The notes under the pieces were generated by a model that worked only from the letters and a program-made list of their open reading frames with translations, was not told the origin of the DNA and ran no database searches. Made by a program: the position numbers and the translations under genes. 15,738 nucleotides of DNA from Rhodothermia bacterium. Lineage in GTDB: Bacteria; Bacteroidota; Rhodothermia; Balneolales; Natronogracilivirgulaceae. The stretch spans positions 1-15,738 of the forward strand of contig SKUI01000047.1 of the NCBI GenBank assembly GCA_007122185.1, written 5' to 3'. Below are positions 1 through 8,384 of the stretch, one piece after another (the stretch's first letter is position 1; every line of letters starts with the position of its first letter).

Positions 1-716
1 TCGTAGCAGATCAGCGCCCCGCTGACCGAGGCGTTCAGCGATTCCACCTTGTTTTTCATGGGGATATGCACCAGCATGTCGCAGTGCTCCCGCGTCTTCT
101 TGCGGATGCCTTTCTCCTCGCTGCCAAGGATTACTACCAGGGGCATGCGGAAGTCCTGCGTGCGGAAGTCCCGGCTGCCCTCCATGTCGGTCCCGCATAT
201 CCAGAACCCGGTGTCCTTCAGTTTCAGCAGCGCCTGGTTGAGGTTGACCACGCGGATGACCGGCATGCGCAGTATGGTGCCGGCAGAGGCCTTCATCACA
301 CCGCCTGAAATCGTCGCCTGACGGTGTTTGGAGACCATGACCGCATCCACCCCGCAGGCCAGCGCCGTACGCACCACCGCACCGAAATTGTGCGGATCCT
401 CTATTTCGTCCAGGGCCAGGATCACCGGGTTGCGTGCGACATCCGCATCCTCCAGCCAATCCTCCAGTTCAATGTAGCTGGCCGGTGTGATAGCCGCCAC
501 GATGCCCTGGTCGTTGACGGAGCCGACCATGTCGGCCAGTTTTCTGCCGGGAACACGCTGCACCGGTATGCGGTTTTGGGATGCCAGCTGCTCCACATCA
601 CGGACCGGCCTGCCCTGAAGCTGCTGCTTCAAATAGATCTTGCTGATATGCTCAGGTTTGTACTCCAGATATTCAAGCACGGCATTGCGCCCGTATATGT
701 AACTGTCCGACTCCAT
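1..716 (-). CDS. rlmB: 23S rRNA (guanosine-2'-O-)methyltransferase, RlmB/TrmH family (3' end outside window)
   Basis: SPOUT-class methyltransferase that uses S-adenosylmethionine to 2'-O-methylate a guanosine, in RlmB the one in 23S rRNA domain V. 238 codons are visible and the frame is open at the left edge, so the C-terminus is missing. The N-terminal ~80 residues look like the small substrate-binding domain (YIYGRNAVLEYL near the start, then a DQGIVA segment at 69-74). The catalytic domain shows the three TrmH signatures: 110-116 NFGAVVR with the catalytic-type Arg, 198-204 GSEEKGI, and 226-232 SLNASVS, the knotted cofactor site. The ATG at 716 is chosen because an in-frame TAA lies just upstream and the protein begins as family members do. 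The RlmB assignment over TrmH rests on the N-terminal domain and the motif wording; the exact target base is not provable from sequence. It is transcribed divergently from the small membrane protein genes. Confidence 0.93.
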   Translation of the reverse strand, partial: MESDSYIYGRNAVLEYLEYKPEHISKIYLKQQLQGRPVRDVEQLASQNRIPVQRVPGRKLADMVGSVNDQGIVAAITPASYIELEDWLEDADVARNPVILALDEIEDPHNFGAVVRTALACGVDAVMVSKHRQATISGGVMKASAGTILRMPVIRVVNLNQALLKLKDTGFWICGTDMEGSRDFRTQDFRMPLVVILGSEEKGIRKKTREHCDMLVHIPMKNKVESLNASVSGALICY

Positions 717-839
717 GGATCGATTTCCGGGATTTGAAAGTTATGAATATAGTTAGTACCGTTGAGGGTTGTGAGGCAGCAGACCACAAGGAGCAACCGT
801 AAACCCAGGAACAAGATAATCATACTGAAGCACGTACCA
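717..839. promoter_or_regulatory. Divergent intergenic region between rlmB and the small membrane protein genes
   Basis: This 123-bp gap separates two divergent transcription units, so it should hold promoters in both directions. It contains an AT-rich core at about 733-757, with TTGAAA at 734-739 on the plus strand and TATATT on the minus strand (complement of 746-751). Neither pairs with a well-spaced partner hexamer, so exact promoters cannot be named. No Shine-Dalgarno sequence precedes either start codon. Confidence 0.35.
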
Positions 840-1259
840 ATGGCTGGAAAATCCAAAAATCATGGACTTCCCGGAGGCCGTTCCGAAGGCCGTTCCGGAA
901 AACAGGACACACGGGGATCCTCCAGGGTCGCCCTGGGCGGAGGACATGATCTCTTCCGGCGAAGGCGGGTGCGTGACCTGACGTGGATTCAGGAAGAGGG
1001 AAATGCCCGCGGATTGAAAGGTGTCCATCCGTTCCATGCCGCATTCGCACTGCTGATGATCACCTTCGGACTGCTGTCTGTCAGCCTGGTGATGCTGAAC
1101 ATGATTTCCAACATGTGGTTCGCCTCGCTCGTGAGCATGAGCGGCAGCATGGCGGTCATGGCCGGGGTTTGGATGCTGTACGATGCCATTAAGGAACGTA
1201 AAAGTGTTGACAATCTGGTCAGGGATGCTATCATGCGTTCCCTGCGAGAGAAAAACTGA
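840..1259 (+). CDS. Small two-helix membrane protein of unknown function
   Basis: I do not recognise this 139-residue protein. Residues 1-60 are basic, polar and glycine-rich (RRRR at 40-43) and probably cytoplasmic. Two hydrophobic segments follow at about 66-90 and 92-114, and then a charged tail (KERKSVDNLVRDAIMRSLREKN, about 118-139) that could be an amphipathic helix. The short loop between the helices suggests a hairpin with both ends in the cytoplasm. The ATG at 840 is the first ATG in frame. A TTG at 762 would lengthen it, and a GTG at 969 would remove the low-complexity N-terminus and leave a 97-residue membrane protein. The N-terminal part contains a 12-bp tandem repeat and a perfect hairpin, so its coding status is the weakest part of the call. 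The stop codon overlaps the start of the next gene by one base, suggesting translational coupling. Confidence 0.65.
   Translation: MAGKSKNHGLPGGRSEGRSGKQDTRGSSRVALGGGHDLFRRRRVRDLTWIQEEGNARGLKGVHPFHAAFALLMITFGLLSVSLVMLNMISNMWFASLVSMSGSMAVMAGVWMLYDAIKERKSVDNLVRDAIMRSLREKN
873..896 (+). repeat. 12-bp tandem duplication in the N-terminus of the small membrane protein gene
   Basis: Two adjacent 12-base units at 873-884 and 885-896 differ at one position (GGAGGCCGTTCC and GAAGGCCGTTCC) and encode the repeated peptide GRSE/GRSG. The stretch is rich in CCGGA/TCCGG pairs and can fold back on itself. Confidence 0.8.
918..944. other. Perfect GC-rich hairpin inside the 5' part of the small membrane protein gene
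   Basis: CCAGGG at 922-927 and CCCTGG at 931-936 form a perfect six-pair stem around a TCG loop. TCCT (918-921) can also pair with AGGA (941-944) across a small internal loop. No T-run follows, so it is not a canonical terminator. It lies within the predicted coding frame upstream of the membrane segments. Confidence 0.5.
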
Positions 1260-1603
1260 TGCTGCTCGTGACCTTCAGAAAGGAAGATATCGCCAGGATT
1301 GAGACCGTGCTGGACTATAACGTGGGCAAGGACCGCCAGGATAAGCCGAAAAACGAAGTGCTGCAGATACTGATGCACCGGAAAAAACGATTTTTTTACA
1401 TCACCGCCATCAACATTCTCGCTCTCGTCTTTTTTGGATACTGGTTCTTCAGCGGCATTACCGAACTTCCCACGTGGATTTTCTGGCTGCTGGCCGTTGT
1501 ATTTGTCCTGAATCTGGCTTCCATTGCCTGGCAGAGAAAACAGATCGATGATGCCATTTCATATGTCGAGTCGGGCCAGGGGCCTGTCCAGGAGGATTCC
1601 TGA
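1259..1603 (+). CDS. Small two-helix membrane protein of unknown function
   Basis: A 114-residue protein that I cannot assign to a family. A charged N-terminal 43 residues (acidic/basic mix ending HRKKR at 40-44) precede two clear hydrophobic helices at about 45-65 and 72-91. A short acidic tail closes the protein (QIDDAISYVESGQGPVQEDS, about 95-114). Positive charges flank the hydrophobic pair on both sides, which by the positive-inside rule puts both ends in the cytoplasm. Its ATG shares a base with the upstream stop codon, so the two proteins are very likely co-translated and may act together. Both have the same two-helix plan but no obvious sequence similarity. pyrG starts 77 bp downstream on the same strand, so co-transcription with it is possible. 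Confidence 0.75.
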   Translation: MLLVTFRKEDIARIETVLDYNVGKDRQDKPKNEVLQILMHRKKRFFYITAINILALVFFGYWFFSGITELPTWIFWLLAVVFVLNLASIAWQRKQIDDAISYVESGQGPVQEDS

Positions 1604-1677
1604 TCGGTAAAGTTTCATTTGATACCCCCGGGGAAACCTGCTATTTTGCTGCAACCTTTCACTTAGCTTGCACCTAA

Positions 1678-3336
<1,659 letters not shown>

Positions 3337-3337
3337 C

Positions 3338-3811
3338 ATGGAGGATGCAGGGTCTTTCAGAAATACTGTGAGAATCCGTGTGAACGGGTTGCTGGTGCAG
3401 GACCGCTCGCTGCTGATGGTACACCTGATGTCACCGGTTGCAGGCCGGTTGATATGGATGCCGCCTGGCGGCGGTGTTCAGTTCGGTGAGCCCCTCACAG
3501 CAACGCTGAAGCGCGAGATGCTTGAGGAGACGGGAATACAGGTCACTCCTGGTCCGCTATGGTACCTCAATGAGGTCATTCACGACGATGTCCACGCCAT
3601 GGAATTCTATTTTCTCTGCGAAAAAGCTGGAGGGACGCTGCGTACCGGCAGTGATCCTGAATATTCCGATGCCGATCAGATCATCAGGGATGTGTCGTTT
3701 CTTCCCTTGGAGGCACTTGACCGGGACGATATCCATCCCGCATACCTGAGAAAGGATTTCGCTGACGATCTTCAGAAGAAGCCGGGGCGGATATTCCCGA
3801 AATTCATCTGA
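3338..3811 (+). CDS. Nudix hydrolase
   Basis: Hydrolyses a nucleoside diphosphate linked to some other moiety; the substrate cannot be read from sequence. The 157-residue protein carries a complete Nudix box at residues 45-67 fitting G-x5-E-x7-R-E-U-x-E-E-x-G-U: Gly45, Glu51, Arg59, Glu60, Glu63, Glu64, Gly66, Ile67. The metal-binding glutamates are all intact. The preceding WMPPGGG segment is also typical. The ATG at 3338 lies one base after the pyrG stop and starts the fold at the expected place (VRIRVNGLLVQD as the first strand). The position behind pyrG suggests nucleotide-pool housekeeping, but this is inference. The last codons fall in a 20-bp tandem duplication and overlap the convergent acetyltransferase gene by 8 bases. 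Confidence 0.92.
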   Translation: MEDAGSFRNTVRIRVNGLLVQDRSLLMVHLMSPVAGRLIWMPPGGGVQFGEPLTATLKREMLEETGIQVTPGPLWYLNEVIHDDVHAMEFYFLCEKAGGTLRTGSDPEYSDADQIIRDVSFLPLEALDRDDIHPAYLRKDFADDLQKKPGRIFPKFI

Positions 3812-3830
3812 TATTCTCCAAATTCATCTG
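3791..3830. repeat. 20-bp tandem duplication at the convergent gene ends
   Basis: Two adjacent 20-base units, 3791-3810 and 3811-3830, share 18 of 20 bases; each contains AAATTCATCTG. The first copy contains the last codons of the Nudix gene and the stop codon of the acetyltransferase gene on the other strand. The second copy supplies codons near the acetyltransferase C-terminus. Confidence 0.85.
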
Positions 3831-4319
3831 AAATTTCTGAACCGGGCTGCTGATATTCAGCTCCCGTGCCAGACGGACCTGGAAATCGTCGTAATCCGGA
3901 TTCCAGTGCAAGCCCTTGATACGAAATCCGTATTTGAGGCCAATCACGATCATGCCGGGATAGAGCGCAGGAAAGGTGTCATACTGCATTTCACGGAAGC
4001 CCAGCAGAATGGCGTCATGGATCATGGCATCCATAAGCATCCTGGCTATGCCACGATTGCGGAAAGCGGGGTCAGTGGCGCTTTTTGCGGAATAGAAAAC
4101 CCGCCGGTTCAATGCGTACCCGATTTTGAATCCGGCCAGGCGGCCGTTGCAGTGTGCCGTCAGAAATATGATCGGTTCATGGTCCAGACGGTTGATAAGC
4201 CGATCTTCGCTGAAAACACGACGGTTCAGATCCAGGACTGCATCCAGATGATCAAAACTGTCACGCAGCACAGTGATATTCCCAATCCGGTTTCTTTCAT
4301 CTGCTACTTTTTCTTCCAT
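3804..4319 (-). CDS. GNAT-family N-acetyltransferase
   Basis: Transfers an acetyl group from acetyl-CoA to an amine; the substrate is unknown. The 171-residue length fits a single GNAT domain. The central strand FLTAHCNGRLAGFKIGYAL (52-70) is followed by the acetyl-CoA pyrophosphate-binding motif A at about 79-97, with RNRGIA at 87-92 matching the Q/R-x-x-G-x-G/A rule. MLMDAMIHDAILLGF follows as the next helix, and GLKYGFRIKG (127-136) resembles the usual late GNAT segment. The ATG at 4319 is the furthest upstream good start. The gene is divergent from nadE and convergent with the Nudix gene, overlapping it by 8 bases. Its C-terminal six or seven residues are encoded by the duplicated 20-bp unit. 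Confidence 0.85.
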   Translation of the reverse strand: MEEKVADERNRIGNITVLRDSFDHLDAVLDLNRRVFSEDRLINRLDHEPIIFLTAHCNGRLAGFKIGYALNRRVFYSAKSATDPAFRNRGIARMLMDAMIHDAILLGFREMQYDTFPALYPGMIVIGLKYGFRIKGLHWNPDYDDFQVRLARELNISSPVQKFQMNLENIR

Positions 4320-4484
4320 GAATTTTGACCGTTGTTTTATCAGCGGTATTTTTGAACGGGGGCATATAACGAATGGTTATGTCCACCACATCATAAATAT
4401 AATTGCTGTTTCTCAAAAATGCGCGGTTTGCCTGCGGTAAAATCGGCAGAAAACCAATCAAACAAGCCACAGATACAGAGCGAT
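4320..4484. promoter_or_regulatory. Divergent intergenic region between the GNAT gene and nadE, with a -10-like element
   Basis: This 165-bp gap is the largest in the window and must carry promoters for two divergent genes. It contains TATAATTG at 4398-4405 on the plus strand. That is a perfect sigma-70 -10 hexamer and differs by one base from TAnnTTTG, the -7 box described for Bacteroidota. No good -35 hexamer is found 16-18 bp upstream. A transcript starting just downstream would give nadE a leader of roughly 70 nt. A short inverted repeat (ATAAC/GTTAT, 4366-4380) lies upstream. No terminator is seen. Confidence 0.4.
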
Positions 4485-6197
4485 ATGAACATCCGGATTC
4501 AGCAAATCAATGTAACCGTCGGCGATATCCTGGGAAACGGAGCGCTTGTGATCAAGGCACTCCGGGAAGCAGAACGTGACGGGATGGATCTGCTGGTCCT
4601 GCCCGAACTCGTGACCTGTGGTTATCCGCCAATGGATCTTCTGGAGCGCACATCCTTCCAGAAAGCACTGTTTGCGCTGAATGAACAGCTGGTCAAAGCG
4701 ACCGGCAACACCGCTCTGCTTTTCGGAAGCATCGGCAAGAACCCTGCCCCGCAAGGCCGGCCGATCTATAACATCGCAATTCTTGCCCACCAGGGAAATA
4801 CGGTGGATGTGGTCCGGAAAACCCTGCTGCCCACCTACGATGTGTTTGATGAGTTCCGGTATTTTGAACCCAACAAGGAGATCCGCGTGACCGAATGGGC
4901 AGGCAGGAAATGGGGCATAACCATCTGCGAGGACATCTGGAACAACCAGAACGAGTACAACTACCACACCTACGATATCGAGCCGGCTGAAGAATTGCGA
5001 AAACAGGGTGCCGAGGTGCTGATCAATATTTCGGCCTCACCCTTCACGCGACGCAAACCCGAGATGCGTGAAGATATGCTGCAGCGACACGCCAGAAAGC
5101 TCGGTATCCCTGTGCTCTACTCGAACCAGGTCGGAGCCAACACCGAACTCGTGTTTGACGGTATCAGCTCGGTGATTTCGTCGGATGGAGAGGTGCTGAT
5201 GCGACTGGCAACGCTTGAGGAGGACCGGGGTGATATCCGCTGGCCGGAATCAGGGCCGCCGGAACCCGCAGGCCCGGCAGGCCCGGCAGGCTTGACTCGC
5301 CCGGCACACCCGCCCCGCCCGTTGGCACCGTTTCCGGGAACTGAAGAACGGATTTTCAAGGCATTGGTCCTTGGTTTGCGTGACTATGTGTCAAAAAGCG
5401 GTATGCCCGGACGCGTTGTGCTGGGCCTGAGCGGCGGGATCGATTCGGCTCTGACAGCTGTAATCGCAAAAGAAGCCCTTGGTCAGGAACAGGTGCTCGG
5501 TATTACCATGCCCTCTCATTATTCAACCGAAGGAAGTGTCACGGATTCAGAAATACTTGCCGGGAATCTTGGAATCCGGATATACAATCTGCCCATTAAA
5601 TCCATTTACGATTCATTTCTAGAAACGCTTGCTCCTGTTTTCGGCGACGCGGAATTCGATGTAGCCGAAGAGAACATCCAGAGCCGCAGCAGGGGTGCCC
5701 TGCTGATGGCCGTATCCAACAAATTCGGGCATATGCTGCTCAATACCGGCAACAAATCGGAACTGGCGGTCGGCTACTGCACGCTGTACGGGGATATGGC
5801 CGGGGGCCTTTCCATCCTGTCGGATGTCTATAAAACCGAGGTTTTCCGGATATCGCGCTGGTTGAATGCGTCATACTATCAAAAAGAAGTTATCCCGCAG
5901 AGCACCATCGAAAAGCCGCCGAGCGCCGAACTGCGGCCGGACCAGAAAGACACCGACTCCCTCCCTGAATATCACATTCTTGATGGCATACTCAAGGCCT
6001 ACATCGAGGATCTGCTTCCCGCAGAGGCCATTATAGAAGCCGGTTATTCCGCGGATCAGGTACGGGATGTGATCCGGATGGTGGATCGCAACGAATACAA
6101 GAGAAGGCAGGCAGCACCGGGGTTGCGGGTCAGTTCCAAGGCGTTCGGATTTGGCCGTCGGCTGCCAATTGTCCAGCGCTGGACGGAAATGGGGTAA
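4485..6197 (+). CDS. nadE: Glutamine-dependent NAD+ synthetase
   Basis: Amidates nicotinic acid adenine dinucleotide to NAD+ using ATP and glutamine, the last step of NAD biosynthesis; cytoplasmic. Of 570 residues, the N-terminal ~250 form a nitrilase-type glutaminase domain. Its Glu-Lys-Cys triad is visible as Glu41 (LPELVTCGYPP), Lys112 (VRKTLLPTYDVFDE) and Cys148 (TICEDIW). The C-terminal domain is an ATP pyrophosphatase with the PP-loop SGGIDS at 316-321, then NTGNKSELAVGYCTLYGDMAG and the KPPSAELRPDQ segment typical of NAD synthases. The domains are joined by an unusual linker rich in Pro, Ala and Gly. The ATG at 4485 is preferred over the in-frame ATG at 4419 because family members begin directly with the MNIRIQQINVTVGD-type strand. 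The extra 22 residues would be polar and unstructured. It appears monocistronic: a 128-bp gap follows. Confidence 0.96.
   Translation: MNIRIQQINVTVGDILGNGALVIKALREAERDGMDLLVLPELVTCGYPPMDLLERTSFQKALFALNEQLVKATGNTALLFGSIGKNPAPQGRPIYNIAILAHQGNTVDVVRKTLLPTYDVFDEFRYFEPNKEIRVTEWAGRKWGITICEDIWNNQNEYNYHTYDIEPAEELRKQGAEVLINISASPFTRRKPEMREDMLQRHARKLGIPVLYSNQVGANTELVFDGISSVISSDGEVLMRLATLEEDRGDIRWPESGPPEPAGPAGPAGLTRPAHPPRPLAPFPGTEERIFKALVLGLRDYVSKSGMPGRVVLGLSGGIDSALTAVIAKEALGQEQVLGITMPSHYSTEGSVTDSEILAGNLGIRIYNLPIKSIYDSFLETLAPVFGDAEFDVAEENIQSRSRGALLMAVSNKFGHMLLNTGNKSELAVGYCTLYGDMAGGLSILSDVYKTEVFRISRWLNASYYQKEVIPQSTIEKPPSAELRPDQKDTDSLPEYHILDGILKAYIEDLLPAEAIIEAGYSADQVRDVIRMVDRNEYKRRQAAPGLRVSSKAFGFGRRLPIVQRWTEMG
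5265..5291 (+). repeat. Three tandem 9-bp units encoding Pro-Ala-Gly in nadE
   Basis: Three consecutive 9-base units (the first differing by one base from CCGGCAGGC) encode PAG-PAG-PAG at residues 261-269 of NadE. They sit in a wider Pro-rich stretch (about residues 254-285) between the glutaminase and synthetase domains. The in-frame period suggests growth by slippage. Confidence 0.85.
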
Positions 6198-6325
6198 ATG
6201 CTACAAATTCTTTCGATTGTCACACTTTTACCGTAATTTGTCCCGATGTGTCCGGCAGCATTGAATCTGTTGCCACCGCTTCCATAATTACTGTCATTCA
6301 TCCGGGTTCCATAACGCAGAATATC

Positions 6326-8344
6326 ATGATTTTCAGAGTACTGCTGACAGTGTCTGCTGTCACCCTTGTCTCCGGGGCCGTCTTTGCCCAGGAGCGCGCA
6401 AAAAGCATCGAGTTTCAAACTGTGGAACCGCTTATGCTGCATGTAGACCGTGCAGAGCTTGCGCAAACACCCGTGCTGGATCAACCTGAGCGGCATTTAT
6501 TCCCCCCCGAGCGCGAAGAGCTGACGGATGAAAATAATGGGAGCGCGCGACTGCCGGCAGAGTTGCTCCAGAGGCTTGCATACATCTACCGGGTCCACCT
6601 GCTCTCCCTGGAAGCGCAGATAAATGCCGATCTGGTATCAGCCGAGGACTATATCACCGATGCGCTTCATGCCATCCAGACACTACTGGACGATCAACCG
6701 GAGATTCGCAACAGCCGCCAGTTTGCTGAACTATACCGCACGGTAATGACCGAATACCAGGAATTTTATGGCATTACGGATTCTATCGTTGATGTGCAGG
6801 GAGAAATATTTCAGGTCCACCGCGAACTGATGATGGCTGAGCAGGAGGACTGGTTTGACAAGCAGATGTTCGTGCTGCCGGAAGATCTCGAGATGGGGAA
6901 AACGCAGGTTCCGCTCATTCGAAATCAGCAGGTGAACAACCACATTGCCTACCTGACGGTGCGCCGCCCGGAGATTATGGAGCGCTGGCTCGAACGCTCG
7001 GCCCGCTACTTCTCGATGATGAGAGAGATATTCAGGGAAGAGAATGTGCCGGAAGAACTTGTGCACCTCGCCATGATCGAAAGCGGCCTGGTTCCCACTG
7101 CGCGATCTCACGCACGTGCTGTTGGAATGTGGCAGTTCATTTATGCCACCGGTTCCGTATACGGACTGGAAGTGAACTGGTGGATCGACGAGCGGCGCGA
7201 CCCGGTGAAAGCGACACGCGCCGCCGCCCGCCATCTGCGCGACCTGCACGAATACTGGAATGGCGACTGGCATCTGGCGCTCGCAAACTACAACGTCAGT
7301 ACCAGGCGGATGCTCAGCTCAGTCCGGCGCGCCGGGGGAGTCCGAAATTACTGGGAAATCTATCCCTTTCTTCCCAGGGAAACGCGGGGATACGTACCGG
7401 GCTTTATAGCCGCCACACTGGTGGCGATGAATCCGGAGGATTTTGGATTTGAAAAACACTATGATGTTGAACCTTATGCGTATGACATTGTCGAAATCGA
7501 GGGTTCGGTGGATCTGAGCATCCTTGCCGAGTGCGCCGGGATCACCACCCAGGCATTGCGTTATCTGAATCCGGAACTGCTTCGGTGGGCAACCCCGCCG
7601 GGGGATAATCCCTATCCGCTGAAAATACCGAAAGGATCGAAAGAGGCTTTCATGCTGGCTTATAAGGAGATTCCGGATGAGAAACGGATGAACAATATCG
7701 TGATCCACAGCGTCAGAAGGGGAGAGACCCTTGGTGTGATCGCGAACAGATACGGGACAACAGTGCGTGCTCTTTATCAGGCAAATGAAGGCCTCAGCAG
7801 TATCATACATCCCGGACAGGAGCTTGTGATACCGGTACCCGGGGGCAGCAACATAGCGATTCGCTCCGATGAACCGTCCCGGGCCCAGACGGCAAGACTG
7901 CGTGCGGCATCTCAGGCACCCACAGCCAATCAGCCGGCCAACTCGGCGCCTGTCACCTATGTGGTGAAATCCGGCGACACAGTCGGACACATTGCCGAAT
8001 GGTTTGACACCCAGGCGTGGCGTGTCCGGTCCTGGAACAACATCGGAAACCTGATCCGTCCCGGCCAGCGCCTGACCATCTATGTACCGGCACACCTGCG
8101 CGACCATTATGCCCAGCTTAATAACATGAGCCGGGCCGAGCGCAACAGATTTTCCGTATCCACCGCCTCGGCAAGGGTGGCGGTCAGCGGCGATGGCGAC
8201 TACCGGATCTACACCGTGCGGCCGAACGACAACCTTTCCGTGATTGCACGCAGTTTCAACACCACTGTCCAGGCCATTCAGAGTCTGAACAACCTTCAGT
8301 CAACAAGAATTTATGCAGGACAGACGTTACGGATTCCTAACTGA
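6326..8344 (+). CDS. MltD-like membrane-bound lytic murein transglycosylase with three LysM repeats
   Basis: Cleaves the MurNAc-GlcNAc bond of peptidoglycan with formation of 1,6-anhydroMurNAc; periplasmic. The start at 6326 gives a clean signal peptide (residues 1-22, ending VFAQ) with no lipobox cysteine, so it is secreted rather than lipid-anchored by this evidence. The upstream in-frame start at 6248 would hide the signal. After a long region of about 200 residues without a recognised fold comes the SLT domain (about 235-365). It has the catalytic-type Glu252 in AMIESGL, then GMWQFIYATG, a DPVKATRAAARHL segment and ALANYN. Three LysM peptidoglycan-binding repeats follow, starting near residues 461, 545 and 629, and the third ends at the C-terminus (RIPN, residue 672). 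This architecture is that of MltD. ctpA starts 40 bp downstream on the same strand. Confidence 0.93.
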   Translation: MIFRVLLTVSAVTLVSGAVFAQERAKSIEFQTVEPLMLHVDRAELAQTPVLDQPERHLFPPEREELTDENNGSARLPAELLQRLAYIYRVHLLSLEAQINADLVSAEDYITDALHAIQTLLDDQPEIRNSRQFAELYRTVMTEYQEFYGITDSIVDVQGEIFQVHRELMMAEQEDWFDKQMFVLPEDLEMGKTQVPLIRNQQVNNHIAYLTVRRPEIMERWLERSARYFSMMREIFREENVPEELVHLAMIESGLVPTARSHARAVGMWQFIYATGSVYGLEVNWWIDERRDPVKATRAAARHLRDLHEYWNGDWHLALANYNVSTRRMLSSVRRAGGVRNYWEIYPFLPRETRGYVPGFIAATLVAMNPEDFGFEKHYDVEPYAYDIVEIEGSVDLSILAECAGITTQALRYLNPELLRWATPPGDNPYPLKIPKGSKEAFMLAYKEIPDEKRMNNIVIHSVRRGETLGVIANRYGTTVRALYQANEGLSSIIHPGQELVIPVPGGSNIAIRSDEPSRAQTARLRAASQAPTANQPANSAPVTYVVKSGDTVGHIAEWFDTQAWRVRSWNNIGNLIRPGQRLTIYVPAHLRDHYAQLNNMSRAERNRFSVSTASARVAVSGDGDYRIYTVRPNDNLSVIARSFNTTVQAIQSLNNLQSTRIYAGQTLRIPN

Positions 8345-8384
8345 TGTTCGTTTCGCTTCAACATGACGCCTGTCTTTGACCCAT

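Noticed and set aside
324..737. 137-residue plus-strand open frame opposite rlmB
   Set aside because: The minus strand encodes all three TrmH/RlmB motifs in one continuous frame; the plus-strand translation is His-rich and featureless.
1619..1648. Possible Bacteroidota-type promoter before pyrG (TTG at 1619, TATTTTG at 1642)
   Set aside because: The -7 box lacks one base of TAnnTTTG, and such a match is expected by chance in AT-rich DNA; co-transcription with the upstream genes is equally likely.
3843..3864. GCTGATATTCAGC inverted repeat near the convergent gene ends, as a possible terminator
   Set aside because: The stem is only five pairs, AT-centred, inside the acetyltransferase coding sequence and has no T-run.
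3906..4328. 140-residue plus-strand open frame opposite the acetyltransferase gene
   Set aside because: The minus-strand frame carries the GNAT acetyl-CoA motif; the plus-strand frame has no domain.
6198..6325. Possible promoter or terminator in the nadE to transglycosylase gap
   Set aside because: TTGTCA and TAATTTG occur but only 11 bp apart, and no stable hairpin with a T-run is seen; nothing specific can be supported.
7319..8107. 262-residue open frame on the minus strand opposite the LysM part of the transglycosylase
   Set aside because: The plus-strand protein has SLT and LysM motifs throughout; the antisense translation has no recognisable features.
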